Assembly: GCF_023746615.1 (NCBI RefSeq)
Contig: NZ_CP082275.1
Coordinates: 2,914,001-2,978,000 of the forward strand
Reading direction: 5' to 3'
DNA: 64,000 nt
From: Grimontia kaedaensis
GTDB lineage: Bacteria; Pseudomonadota; Gammaproteobacteria; Enterobacterales; Vibrionaceae
Made by a program: the position numbers and the translations under genes. This document shows, piece after piece, positions 50,991 to 60,488 of this stretch. The notes below the pieces were generated by a model. It was not told where the DNA came from. It ran no database searches and was given only the letters and a program-made list of their open reading frames with translations. Each line of letters begins with the position of its first letter. Positions within the stretch are counted from its first letter, which is position 1.

Positions 50991-52550
50991 TTACATCTGG
51001 TAGGTGTAAGGCGCTTGGATGCCCAGTGGGATGCCCAGAGCCCAGTAAGCCAGAAGGAAGATCGACCAACCGATCAGCATCGCAATAGAGTAAGGCATCA
51101 TCATGGACGCCAATGTACCTATACCAGTGCCCTTCACATAACGTTGGCAGTAAACCACGACCAGTGGGAAGAACACCATCAGTGGAGAAATGATGTTAGA
51201 TACCGAGTCACCCACGCGGTAAGCCGCCTGAGACAGCTCAGGAGAAATCCCCAGCGCCATCAGCATTGGTACTAGGATTGGACCAATCAGCGCCCATTTC
51301 GCCGACGCTGAACCGATCAGCAGGTTCACACACGCAGTTAACAGAATCATACCGATGATGGTCAACTGACCCGGCATGTTCAGCGCTTTCAGGAATGCCG
51401 CGCCTTCCAATGCCAGCAAAGTGCCGATGTTCGACTGGCTGAATGCTGCCAGGAACTGCGCGCAGAAGAATGACATCACCAAATATGCGCCCATGGTCGC
51501 CATGGTATCGCTCATTGCTTTAATGATATCGCCTTGCGTTTTGAAGGTACCTGCAACGCGACCATAAACCACACCTGGAATCACAAATAGGATAAAGATC
51601 AGCGGTACGATAGATTTCATCAGCGGCGCAGAGAACGCAGTCAGTTCACCTTCAGGTGAACGCAGTGCTGACGTTTCAGGGATAAGCGCAACCACCAGCA
51701 GCACGATACCTGCCAGCATTGCAAAACATGCGCGGTTGAACGCTTTACTTTCAATAGCGGTGAAGCTGCCCAGATCCGGTGCTTTTTCTGCATCTTCATC
51801 AATGGGCAATTTGTTCAGGCGCGGTTCGATGATTTTCTCAGTCACATACCAGCCGATAGCCACAATCAGGAATGAAGAGAGGCCTGTGAAATAGAGGTTC
51901 GCCAGTGGGTTCACCACGTAGTCTTTATCCAGAACCTGAGCAGCAGATTGGGTAAAGCCTGCCAACAGTGGGTCAATACCCGCTGGAATGAAGTTGGCAG
52001 AGAAACCGCCCGACACACCGGCAAACGCCGCAGCTATACCCACCAGCGGGTGACGACCAGCAGCATGGAAGATAATACCGCCCAAAGGAATAACCAGAAC
52101 ATAACCCGCATCAGCTGCAGTGTGCGACACAATCGCTACCAGAATCAGCGCTGGCGTCAGCAGCTTCTTAGGTGTCACGTTCAGCATTTTTTTCAGGCCA
52201 GTGGTGATAAAGCCAGATGCATCCGCGACGCCCACACCCAGCATTGCCACCAGCACAATCCCCATAGGTGCAAAGCTGGTGAAAGTAGTCACCATGTTCG
52301 CTAGGAAGCTTGCAAGTGCTTCGCCAGTAAGAAGGTTATTAATTTCTACAGCCTGGCCGGTAACAGGGTGAGTCAGGCCGAAATCAACCTGAGAAAGAAC
52401 GGCGGACAGGCCCCATACAGTCAAAAGTCCATAAAAGAACAGAAGCGCAGGATCAGGAATTTTGTTACCTGCCCTTTCAATCCAGTTCAGGAACTTTTCC
52501 ATACCGCCGCTTGGCGCGTCCGGAGTATTGCTCATGGCATGATTACTCAT
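50991..52550 (-). CDS. AbgT-family transporter (second copy)
   Basis: 519 residues with the same motifs as the downstream paralogue: LNWIERAGNKIPDPALLFFYGLLTVWG, LGVGVADASGFI, AAFAGVSGGFSANFIPAGIDPLLAG and AAYRVGDSVSNIISPLMVF. GGAGC ribosome-binding site. The two proteins are similar in layout but clearly diverged, so this is an old duplication or two subfamilies placed side by side. In AbgT-family structures a conserved pair of unwound helices near the SNxIxPxM motif forms the substrate and sodium sites; that motif is intact here. Either product could use the sodium gradient. Confidence 0.92.
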   Translation of the reverse strand: MSNHAMSNTPDAPSGGMEKFLNWIERAGNKIPDPALLFFYGLLTVWGLSAVLSQVDFGLTHPVTGQAVEINNLLTGEALASFLANMVTTFTSFAPMGIVLVAMLGVGVADASGFITTGLKKMLNVTPKKLLTPALILVAIVSHTAADAGYVLVIPLGGIIFHAAGRHPLVGIAAAFAGVSGGFSANFIPAGIDPLLAGFTQSAAQVLDKDYVVNPLANLYFTGLSSFLIVAIGWYVTEKIIEPRLNKLPIDEDAEKAPDLGSFTAIESKAFNRACFAMLAGIVLLVVALIPETSALRSPEGELTAFSAPLMKSIVPLIFILFVIPGVVYGRVAGTFKTQGDIIKAMSDTMATMGAYLVMSFFCAQFLAAFSQSNIGTLLALEGAAFLKALNMPGQLTIIGMILLTACVNLLIGSASAKWALIGPILVPMLMALGISPELSQAAYRVGDSVSNIISPLMVFFPLVVVYCQRYVKGTGIGTLASMMMPYSIAMLIGWSIFLLAYWALGIPLGIQAPYTYQM

Positions 52551-53405
52551 TTAAAGCTCCGAGTTTTTGCAGTGTGTGTTTGCATCGTAAGGAGCGGATT
52601 CTTTGATGAATTCGCAACGACGTCATCATTATTCAACAGCACAAAATACACATACAAAGCCAAATTAATAGTGACTAATCTCAATTAAAATTACGGTTTA
52701 AGCACATAAATTCAATTTGCACACAAGCAATATACACAAAGCAAACAAAGACAATCCAAATGAACAACAACCACAATAAAATGGCTACGTTTGGCGTGAA
52801 ATGGTGAGTATCAGCCACCCAGAAGATGAGTGACGTATCGCTGATGAGAGAGCACGAAAAACGAAGACAATTAAAACCGCAAGTACGATTTATACCGGCT
52901 AAGCAAAGCGCGTAGCCATCAACTTTCATATGGCCACTCGGTCGAGTGAATTAACAAGCGAAAAAATCAGGAAACCAAATACGTATAAACCGGTTAATTT
53001 CTGGTACTAATTATTGATATTCGCATTAATCGAGCATAACCCTGAATCACTTGGGAAAAATCAACAGAAAAAGTAATTACGATAAAAAGGCATGGCGCAA
53101 GAACCAACGAAAATACCAAAATTGCTCGGCACAGACTTAATTAGTGGCCTAATGATCGCTTTTTAAGTTCTGGTTGTTGCCACTCCACTAAATTGGTTTT
53201 AGAGCCATTGCCAGCTAGTGAAAGATCCGTGTGGGTAAACGGTGCAACCACGTTTCAGCAACGCTGAGCCAAATAATGAGAAATAGAACTCAGTTGGTAG
53301 TGAAAGCACGGAGTGTCGATTCAGGCACTAAAAAGGACGTTAATTCCAACGCTAACCGCTCGAATTAACGCTTCCTAACAACACACAGATTTTTAGGTGG
53401 CATTT
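52551..53405. other. AT-rich gene-poor region upstream of the RCC1-type gene
   Basis: About 850 bases, of lower GC than the surroundings. No supported gene: one minus-strand frame (52681-52929, 82 codons) has a single hydrophobic stretch, but no good start signal, and odd composition. Contains a short palindrome CACTCG-gt-CGAGTG (52935-52948). I find no integron attC, transposase remnant or tRNA to explain the gap. It holds the promoter of the RCC1-type gene and of the second AbgT gene. Confidence 0.5.
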
Positions 53406-54746
53406 ATGAAACTATGGAATACCTTAGCTTTAGGCTGTCTCTTGTTACTTCCAATGTTAGCCAACTCGCAACTCCCAGAGGACAACTTTGGCGGGAGGGA
53501 CTGGTATACACCCAGTACAATCGTAACAAATGGTGAAGTTGGTGCCTGTACTAACGAAAGCGGCCAACTTTATATGTGGGGAAATACGAACAAAGGTTCT
53601 GTATCTCTCTCACCTGTTCCTGGTAATGAAGCAAGAAACAATAGCCATAACTACCCGTACGCGTTAAGTCTGTGGAATAAGATCAGTTATATCGATCTAA
53701 GCCAGCGTTTGGGCGCTTTTATAGATGAAAGTGGGGATGCTTATTTTTGGTCCTCTGATGGCTACGGCTATTACAGAGGGCAACCTTTTGTAGACAACCC
53801 AACATTTGTTTTGTCCAACGTTTCCCACTTGAGTGTTGGTAAAGAGCACATTGTCTTCGTAAAAAATGACGGTACCGTATGGAGTGTCGGATTCAATAAA
53901 TTTGGCAATTTTGGTACTGGCTCGACTAACTCGCAATTCTCCGCAATCCCAGTAAAAATGAAAGGTATCAATAATGTTGTCAGGGCCGCAGCATTCGGCA
54001 GTATTGTTGGAGCCGATAACAATTATAATCTGTTGAGTCGCCTCGGTACCTTACTGTTGAAAAGTGACGGAACAGTCTGGGTTTCTGGCGCTGGCGGTAC
54101 ACTAGTCCCCAATCACTTCAACTATTCCCCCACCCAAATCGAGACACTAACAAATATCGTATCTATCCAAACGACACGCTATGGCGCTTATTCCCTTGAT
54201 GCTCATGGTGATGTATATGCATGGGGAGCCAAATACTATGGCAGCCTGGGATTAGGTATCTACCAAGCAGAGACAGGTTATATCCACAAACCACGAAAAA
54301 TCACTTTCCCAGAAGAAGCAACGGACGTTGTTGCCATCGAATCAAACCCATCCGATACCAATGCCTATGCTATCGATTCAGACAAAAACCTGTGGGCGTG
54401 GGGCTATCACAGATTTGCTCACGCATTTGGTGTCGCCGAGACAGATACTGCCATGACACCTATCATTTCTGCTAAACATGTTGATGATGTCATCGCGGGA
54501 AATAATGGTAGAAGCTTCCTAATCAGGAGTAATAGTTATCCCTCTGACTCCAGGTTATGGTGGACAGGATATAACTTCACTCGTTCGCTGGTATTGAGCA
54601 AAGATATTTCTCCACTCTATATCGCAGGCAAGACCCCTTCTACTCCAAATCAACCGGTATCTTCTGGTGTATGGGCGGTTAGTCGAGAAAATGTGTGTAA
54701 CTTGTATTTCAGACATAGTGGCTTCAACCCTGCCAATGTGTATTAA
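53406..54746 (+). CDS. Secreted RCC1-repeat beta-propeller protein
   Basis: 446 residues from ATG 53406, preceded by AGGTGG; a GTG three codons earlier overlaps that site. A Sec signal peptide spans about residues 1-21, with LANSQ at its end. Seven RCC1-type blade motifs are seen: QLYMWGN (55), DAYFWSS (111), TVWSVGFNKFGNFG (157), TVWVSGAGG (223), DVYAWGAKYYGSLG (269), NLWAWGYHRF (328) and RLWWTGYN (383). That is the number needed for one closed propeller. The only mature cysteines, C48 and C431, sit at the two ends and could lock the ring by a disulfide. Function unknown; probably periplasmic or extracellular, binding a protein or glycan. Lower GC and isolation suggest horizontal acquisition. 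Confidence 0.78.
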   Translation: MKLWNTLALGCLLLLPMLANSQLPEDNFGGRDWYTPSTIVTNGEVGACTNESGQLYMWGNTNKGSVSLSPVPGNEARNNSHNYPYALSLWNKISYIDLSQRLGAFIDESGDAYFWSSDGYGYYRGQPFVDNPTFVLSNVSHLSVGKEHIVFVKNDGTVWSVGFNKFGNFGTGSTNSQFSAIPVKMKGINNVVRAAAFGSIVGADNNYNLLSRLGTLLLKSDGTVWVSGAGGTLVPNHFNYSPTQIETLTNIVSIQTTRYGAYSLDAHGDVYAWGAKYYGSLGLGIYQAETGYIHKPRKITFPEEATDVVAIESNPSDTNAYAIDSDKNLWAWGYHRFAHAFGVAETDTAMTPIISAKHVDDVIAGNNGRSFLIRSNSYPSDSRLWWTGYNFTRSLVLSKDISPLYIAGKTPSTPNQPVSSGVWAVSRENVCNLYFRHSGFNPANVY

Positions 54747-54909
54747 ACACACTACGTCACATTGAGAAATGATATCGAAGACTGGGTACTGCTTAAATCA
54801 GGGGGCAGATAATCCATGATGCGAAGTTTTTTCTCCTCTATTTCGAGGATAGAGGCTTAAATTGCTTACTGAAGTTTGCTCCATGTTGAAGTTGATTTAA
54901 ATTCATATT

Positions 54910-54949
54910 GAAAAGCCCTGATGGTCATATCAGACACATCAGGGCTTTT
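54910..54949 (-). terminator. Terminator after guaA
   Basis: AAAAGCCCTGATG ... CATCAGGGCTTTT stem (13 bp) with T run; also usable on the plus strand after the RCC1-type gene. Confidence 0.82.
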
Positions 54950-54983
54950 AAAAAGAGGGTTAAACCTCAGAGTTTACCTTAAC

Positions 54984-56561
54984 TCATTCCCACTCGATGG
55001 TTGCAGGTGGCTTACCAGATACGTCGTAAACCACGCGGCTGATACCATCTACTTCGTTAATGATACGGTTTGAAACGCGACCCAGGAAGTCATATGGCAG
55101 GTGTGCCCAGTGTGCGGTCATGAAGTCGATGGTTTCTACTGCACGCAGTGAGACAACCCAATCGTATTTACGTCCGTCACCCATTACGCCGACAGAGCGT
55201 ACTGGCAGGAACACAGTAAATGCCTGAGAAACCTTGTTGTAAAGGTCTGCTTTGTGCAGCTCTTCGATGAAGATAGCATCCGCACGGCGCAGCAGATCAC
55301 AGTACTCTTTCTTCACTTCGCCAAGTACACGTACACCCAGACCTGGACCTGGGAACGGGTGGCGGTAAAGCATGTTATACGGCAGACCCAGCTCAAGGCC
55401 AATCTTACGCACTTCGTCTTTGAACAGCTCTTTCAGCGGCTCAACCAGACCCATTTCCATGTCATCCGGCAGACCACCTACGTTGTGGTGAGATTTGATA
55501 ACGTGCGCTTTACCGGTCTTAGAGGCAGCAGACTCGATCACATCAGGATAGATAGTGCCTTGCGCCAGCCATTTCGCGTTCTTCAGTTTCTTCGATTCTT
55601 CATCGAATACGTCTACGAACACGTGACCAATCTTCTTACGTTTTGCTTCTGGATCAGCAATGCCTTCCAGCGCAGACAGGAAGCGCTCTTCCGCATCAAC
55701 ATGAACAATGTTCAAGCCGAAGTGATCACCGAACATTTCCATAACCTGCTCAGCTTCGTTCAAGCGCAGCAGACCGTTGTCTACGAATACACAGGTCAGC
55801 TTGTCACCGATCGCGCGGTGGATAAGCATAGCAACAACAGAAGAGTCCACGCCGCCTGACAGGCCAAGAATCACTTCGTCATTACCCACTTGTTCTTTGA
55901 TGCGTGCAATCGCATCTTCGATGATAGATGCTGGCGTCCATAGCTTCTCACAGCCACAGATATCCATCACGAAACGCTCAAGCATGCGGTGACCCCGACG
56001 GGTGTGAGTCACTTCAGGGTGGAACTGAACGCCATAGAAGCGCTTCTCTTCGTTTGCCATTGCTGCGAATGGACAAGTGTCAGTCGATGCGACTTTCACA
56101 AAGTCAGCCGGAATTTCTACCACTTTGTCGCCGTGGCTCATCCATACATCCAGAACGCCTTTGCCCGCTTCGTTAATGGCATCTTCGATACCTTCAAATA
56201 GGCTACCTGGGTTATCCAGCGTCACTTTCGCGTAACCAAACTCTCGCTCGTTTGAGCCTGAAACTTTACCGCCAAGCTGCTCAGACATGGTTTGCATGCC
56301 GTAGCACACGCCCAGTACTGGAACGCCCGCGTTAAACACATATTCAGGCGCACGTGGTGAACCGTCTTCGGTCACGCTCTCCGGGCCACCAGAAAGAATG
56401 ATGCCATTCGGGTTGAAGTCACGGATATCCTGCTCTTCAACATCCCAGCCCCAAAGCTCACAGTAAACACCGATTTCACGGATACGACGTGCAATCAACT
56501 GGGTGTACTGAGATCCAAAGTCGAGGATCAGAATACGTTGGTCATGAATATTTTGGGTCAT
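54984..56561 (-). CDS. guaA: GMP synthase (glutamine-hydrolysing)
   Basis: 525 residues from ATG 56561 ([16 protein letters not shown]), identical in length to the E. coli enzyme; the longer frame is rejected. Converts XMP to GMP. Class-I amidotransferase domain with nucleophile in [11 protein letters not shown] and [14 protein letters not shown]-pyrophosphatase P-loop [14 protein letters not shown] (about 229-242); dimer domain ending IEWE. 82 bases after guaB; operon guaBA. Confidence 0.98.
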   Translation of the reverse strand: MTQNIHDQRILILDFGSQYTQLIARRIREIGVYCELWGWDVEEQDIRDFNPNGIILSGGPESVTEDGSPRAPEYVFNAGVPVLGVCYGMQTMSEQLGGKVSGSNEREFGYAKVTLDNPGSLFEGIEDAINEAGKGVLDVWMSHGDKVVEIPADFVKVASTDTCPFAAMANEEKRFYGVQFHPEVTHTRRGHRMLERFVMDICGCEKLWTPASIIEDAIARIKEQVGNDEVILGLSGGVDSSVVAMLIHRAIGDKLTCVFVDNGLLRLNEAEQVMEMFGDHFGLNIVHVDAEERFLSALEGIADPEAKRKKIGHVFVDVFDEESKKLKNAKWLAQGTIYPDVIESAASKTGKAHVIKSHHNVGGLPDDMEMGLVEPLKELFKDEVRKIGLELGLPYNMLYRHPFPGPGLGVRVLGEVKKEYCDLLRRADAIFIEELHKADLYNKVSQAFTVFLPVRSVGVMGDGRKYDWVVSLRAVETIDFMTAHWAHLPYDFLGRVSNRIINEVDGISRVVYDVSGKPPATIEWE

Positions 56562-56643
56562 TTCAGCTTGTCTCAAAAAGTCATCAATACAGGGGACTTT
56601 CGCCCCCATGCTATAAATTTCGGCTTTAAATTACGGGCACGAA

Positions 56644-58110
56644 TTACTGGCCAGTACGATAGTTTGGTGCTTCTTTAGTGATGGTCACATCGTGTGCATG
56701 CGATTCAGTGATACCAGCACCTGTGATGCGAACGAACTCTGCTTTGGTGCGCAGGTCTTCAACAGTCGCTGAGCCAGTCAGACCCATGCACGAGCGCAGG
56801 CCACCCATTTGCTGGTGAATGATTTCTTTCAGACGACCTTTATATGCCACGCGACCTTCAATACCTTCAGGTACCAGTTTGTCTGCTGCGTTATCGCTCT
56901 GGAAGTAACGGTCAGAAGAACCTTTAGACATCGCACCCAGCGAGCCCATACCACGGTAAGATTTGTAAGCTCGGCCTTGGTATAGCTCTACTTCACCTGG
57001 AGATTCTTCTGTACCTGCCAGCATAGAACCAACCATCACACAAGATGCGCCTGCAACCAGTGCTTTACACAAGTCACCAGAGAAGCGGATACCGCCATCA
57101 GCGATACATGGCACGCCATACTGCTCTGCCACTTCTACTGCATCTGAAATCGCAGTGATTTGCGGAACACCCACACCGGTAACAATACGGGTTGTACAGA
57201 TTGAGCCTGGGCCAATACCCACTTTCACTGCATCTACACCCGCTTCAATCAGGGCTTTTGCACCTGCGCCAGTCGCGACGTTACCGCCAATGATTTGTAA
57301 TTCAGGGAATTTTTCACGGGTTTCACGGATGCGTTGAAGTACGCCTTCAGAGTGACCGTGAGAAGAGTCGATAAGCAGTACGTCAACGCCTGCTTCAACC
57401 AGTGCAGCAACACGTTCTTCGTTACCTGCACCTGCGCCAACCGCAGCACCAACACGCAGACGGCCTTGCTCGTCTTTACATGCGTTTGGTTTACGCTCAG
57501 CTTTTTGGAAATCTTTTGCAGTGATCATGCCCGCGATATGGTGGTCGTCATTCACCACCAGGATTTTTTCTACGCGGTGCTTTTGCATCAGCTTTTGAAC
57601 TTCTTCAGGGCTTGCGCCCTCTTTCACTGTCGCCAGACGCTCTTTCGGTGTCATAGCTTCTGACACTTTCAGGCTCAGGTCAGTCACGAAACGAACATCG
57701 CGACCAGTGATGATACCTACCAGCTCATTGGCTTCAGTAACAACTGGGAAACCGGCAAAGCCGTGAGTATCAGTCAGTGCTTTTACATCAGCAATGGTTT
57801 GATCAGGCGTCACAGTGACAGGATTTGAAACCACACCGGCTTCAAAGATCTTCACCAAACGAACTTGTTCCGCCTGTTGCTCAATAGACATGTTTTTGTG
57901 GATAAAACCGATGCCACCTTCCTGAGCAAGCGCAATTGCGAGGCGCGCTTCGGTCACTGTGTCCATCGCCGCTGAGATCAGTGGGATGTTCAGAGAGATT
58001 TTTTTCGTCAGTTGAGTGCGCAAGTCGGCAGTGTTCGGAAGAACTGTGGAGTGTGCTGGAACTAGCAGTACATCGTCAAAAGTAAGGGCTTCTTTAGCTA
58101 TTCGTAACAT
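56644..58110 (-). CDS. guaB: Inosine-5'-monophosphate dehydrogenase
   Basis: 488 residues. Oxidises IMP to XMP with NAD, the first committed step to GMP. TIM barrel interrupted by two CBS domains (about residues 93-200). Catalytic cysteine in [18 protein letters not shown]; flap [16 protein letters not shown]. First gene of guaBA, with two PurR boxes upstream. Confidence 0.98.
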   Translation of the reverse strand: MLRIAKEALTFDDVLLVPAHSTVLPNTADLRTQLTKKISLNIPLISAAMDTVTEARLAIALAQEGGIGFIHKNMSIEQQAEQVRLVKIFEAGVVSNPVTVTPDQTIADVKALTDTHGFAGFPVVTEANELVGIITGRDVRFVTDLSLKVSEAMTPKERLATVKEGASPEEVQKLMQKHRVEKILVVNDDHHIAGMITAKDFQKAERKPNACKDEQGRLRVGAAVGAGAGNEERVAALVEAGVDVLLIDSSHGHSEGVLQRIRETREKFPELQIIGGNVATGAGAKALIEAGVDAVKVGIGPGSICTTRIVTGVGVPQITAISDAVEVAEQYGVPCIADGGIRFSGDLCKALVAGASCVMVGSMLAGTEESPGEVELYQGRAYKSYRGMGSLGAMSKGSSDRYFQSDNAADKLVPEGIEGRVAYKGRLKEIIHQQMGGLRSCMGLTGSATVEDLRTKAEFVRITGAGITESHAHDVTITKEAPNYRTGQ

Positions 58111-58174
58111 TGCAATATCTCACGCCAAAATAATATGAGGGAGTTCAAAATATTGCCGCCGCATTATACTGACG

Positions 58175-58216
58175 GCGCAAACGTTTGGCTACAGATTTTT
58201 ACGAAAACGTTTGGCT
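58175..58216. promoter_or_regulatory. Two PurR boxes in the guaB/xseA divergent promoter region
   Basis: GCGCAAACGTTTGGCT (58175-58190) and ACGAAAACGTTTGGCT (58201-58216) lie in the same orientation with 26-base spacing. Each matches about 13 of 16 positions of the PurR consensus. They are 65-106 bases upstream of guaB and 60-101 upstream of xseA, so PurR could affect both. Confidence 0.78.
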
Positions 58217-58275
58217 TTCAGATTTCGCCTCTTTAACATGGCTTCATCTTGCTGAAAACAAAGACGCATTCCGCT

Positions 58276-59604
58276 ATGAATCTCACCAACAACAATATCT
58301 ATACCGTCTCCAGATTAAACGCTGAAGTGCGTTTGCTGCTCGAAAACGAAATGGGGATTGTTTGGCTGGTTGGCGAGATTTCAAATCTCACCATGGCAAC
58401 ATCTGGTCACTGGTATTTCACCCTGAAAGACCGTCAGGCTCAGGTGAAATGCGCCATGTTCAAAGGCAATAACCGACGTGTGACTTTTAAACCAGCCAAC
58501 GGTAATCAGGTGTTGGTGCGTGCAAGGCTTTCTCTGTATGAGCCCCGCGGTGACTACCAAATCATTGTCGAAAGCATGCAGCCTGAAGGTGACGGCCTGC
58601 TTCAACAGCAATTTGAAAAATTGAAAATGCAGCTTTCTGCAGAAGGTCTGTTTGCTGCCAGTCTGAAAAAAACACTCCCAGAACAACCCAAGCGGGTTGG
58701 CGTGATCACTTCCAGCACTGGCGCGGCGCTGCATGATATTTTGCATGTCCTGAAACGCCGCGATCCCAGCTTGCCTGTGGTGATTTATCCCACCCAAGTT
58801 CAGGGCAAAGATGCTGCGATTCAAATCGCACAGACTATTGGGCGTGCCAACAGCCGTAATGAATGTGATGTGCTGATCATCGGTCGTGGCGGTGGTTCGT
58901 TAGAAGACTTATGGTGCTTCAACGAAGAAATTGTTGCCCGTACCATTGCCGCCAGCTCCATCCCGATCGTCAGTGCAGTTGGCCATGAAGTTGATGTTAC
59001 CATCGCGGATTTCGTAGCTGATGTCCGCGCCCCTACCCCGTCAGCTGCAGCAGAGCTTGTCAGCCGTGATACCTCTGTACGTGATCAACAACTCTTGCAG
59101 CGTACTGATCGCCTAGCACACGCATTCAGCCGTCATTTGAGCCGCTCTCAGGAATGGCTGACTCGCTTGCAACATCGATTGGCGATGCAACACCCCAAAG
59201 CGCAGCTTCAGCAACAATCACAGCAGTTTGATGAGCTTGAAAGGCGTCTTCACCAATCCATGCGCTATACACTCCAAACGGAAGCGCAGCGCCTGGATAG
59301 AGCTTCGCAAAAGCTTGAGCGTTACTCACCCGCGAACCAAATTCCAGGCCAGAAAGCACAACTAGGCTATGTGGAGCAGCGTCTTATCGAGGCCATGCGC
59401 CGCCAACTCCGACAACATCAGCATGCACTGGCACTGCAGATGGAAACATTGGATGCGGTGAGCCCGCTGGCAACACTTGCACGCGGTTATTCAATCACCC
59501 GGAACGATAAAGGCGAAGTCATTCGTTCAGCATCGTCGCTTAAGTCTGGCGATCAGATCAGGTCAACATTTGGAGATGGAGAGATTCAATCTACCGTGAA
59601 CTAG
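58276..59604 (+). CDS. xseA: Exodeoxyribonuclease VII large subunit
   Basis: 442 residues from ATG 58276 ([15 protein letters not shown]); nine upstream codons in frame are not conserved. OB-fold N-terminus ([23 protein letters not shown], about 30-52), catalytic core with [32 protein letters not shown] (about 198-213) and [17 protein letters not shown], then a long coiled-coil that binds XseB subunits, and a small C-terminal domain. Divergent from guaB. Confidence 0.96.
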   Translation: MNLTNNNIYTVSRLNAEVRLLLENEMGIVWLVGEISNLTMATSGHWYFTLKDRQAQVKCAMFKGNNRRVTFKPANGNQVLVRARLSLYEPRGDYQIIVESMQPEGDGLLQQQFEKLKMQLSAEGLFAASLKKTLPEQPKRVGVITSSTGAALHDILHVLKRRDPSLPVVIYPTQVQGKDAAIQIAQTIGRANSRNECDVLIIGRGGGSLEDLWCFNEEIVARTIAASSIPIVSAVGHEVDVTIADFVADVRAPTPSAAAELVSRDTSVRDQQLLQRTDRLAHAFSRHLSRSQEWLTRLQHRLAMQHPKAQLQQQSQQFDELERRLHQSMRYTLQTEAQRLDRASQKLERYSPANQIPGQKAQLGYVEQRLIEAMRRQLRQHQHALALQMETLDAVSPLATLARGYSITRNDKGEVIRSASSLKSGDQIRSTFGDGEIQSTVN

Positions 59605-59638
59605 AAAGGATCGTTAACCAAAAAGGTGAAACGGTATC

Positions 59639-59872
59639 TCAGGACACCGTTTTTTGTTCTTCAAAAACGATTCTCGCGCTCGATTTCGATTTCAGCTCGT
59701 TGCAGCTATTGCAGAAATAGCTGGTCGCTCCACAAGCCTGAAGCTTTTCCAGCAGCTCGTCGCAAGTGGCACAAAAAGCCTGTTTTACAAAACTTTTCTC
59801 ACAGGATTCACAACGGTAAGTGCCGTTGTCCCACACCAAGTCACGTTCGCAATCAGGGCAATGATTTCCCAT
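59639..59872 (-). CDS. yfgJ: YfgJ-family double zinc-ribbon protein
   Basis: 77 residues with four CxxC pairs: CPDC (residues 5-8), CESC (21-24), CATC (34-37) and CNSC (53-56). Two zinc ribbons of the DUF1407/YfgJ family are formed, though the second pair is more spread out. Function unknown in any organism I know. It lies next to xseA and der, exactly as in E. coli and V. cholerae. The xseA stop is only 35 bases away on the other strand. Confidence 0.88.
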   Translation of the reverse strand: MGNHCPDCERDLVWDNGTYRCESCEKSFVKQAFCATCDELLEKLQACGATSYFCNSCNELKSKSSARIVFEEQKTVS

Positions 59873-59910
59873 TAAGGTTTCCTTCGCTTTTCACTTCGCA
59901 GTTTTTTGGT

Positions 59911-60050
59911 CAAAGGATGCACAATGATCCTTTTGCCGTTATTCTAATCCTTAGATGCTGGCAAAACGAGCAGCCTAGCGCTGGATCCTATAAAGATCGT
60001 CAGATCGCAGCGATTATGGGATCCGATCAGCGATCACCCCCTAAAAAAAT
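59911..60050. promoter_or_regulatory. Candidate crtS: chromosome-2 replication trigger site on chromosome 1
   Basis: In V. cholerae the crtS site, about 150 bp, lies in the intergenic region of this same gene neighbourhood (next to the xseA/yfgJ-side genes and der). When replicated, crtS activates initiation at ori2 through RctB. Here the homologous gap holds two nested inverted repeats, AAAGGAT/ATCCTTT (59912-59933) and TTTTGCC/GGCAAAA (59931-59966). A cluster of six GATC (Dam) sites follows at 59984, 59995, 60003, 60020, 60025 and 60032, with another at 59926. Random expectation is one per 256 bases. The position and Dam density make crtS likely; I have not been able to align it to known crtS. 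Confidence 0.7.
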
Positions 60051-60444
60051 ATTTATCAATACAACCCCCGAAAGCATAAGTTACATGTTCTGTATATGGA
60101 TTTATGAAAGGATAAAATCTCGCAGAATCATTTAAAAACTATTAGTTTCGATATTTTATAAATTATAGATGCCATAGTAGCCGCGTAATAATTCGCCTTT
60201 CCTTCCTAGAACGATATCTCACGCCTAATTGCTTAATTTTTGTGACAAAGATCATCAAAACTCTGCCCTTCGACGGTCAGATCAGACTGATTTAGCGCTC
60301 AATCAGCCCCAGTTGATAGCTCTTATTAAGGCCAAGAGTTCAAATTACAGGCAGGAAATACGGAAAGATGACACTTTTGTCTAAATTACATGAGCTGTCA
60401 TTCAATCTTCATGTATCCGGGTAAAATCCGTTTATTACGGGCGT

Positions 60445-60470
60445 AAAAAAGCCGACCTGCAGGTCGGCTC
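60445..60470 (-). terminator. Terminator after der
   Basis: AGCCGACC-tgca-GGTCGGCT stem with six T on the minus strand. Confidence 0.88.
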
Positions 60471-60488
60471 TTGGTATTCAGTAGAAAA

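Larger units (their letters stand above)
59873..60488. other. 615-bp intergenic region between yfgJ and der
   Basis: No gene here on either strand: an open plus-strand frame through 59626-60135 starts inside the xseA/yfgJ end and has no ribosome-binding site. The left part is the candidate crtS element; the right part is AT-rich and ends with the der terminator. Two further GATC sites occur near 60248 and 60283. Confidence 0.6.

Noticed and set aside
52681..52929. 82-codon minus-strand frame upstream of the RCC1 gene
   Set aside because: One hydrophobic stretch only, many cysteines scattered, no ribosome-binding site; looks like AT-rich chance.
52551..53405. Integron cassette or attC site near the RCC1 gene
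   Set aside because: I looked for GTTAGGC/GCCTAAC-type core sites and paired inverted arms and did not find a convincing pair.
59626..60135. 169-codon plus-strand frame through the crtS candidate
   Set aside because: It overlaps yfgJ antisense, has no ribosome-binding site and its composition is basic and irregular; the DNA features explain the region better.
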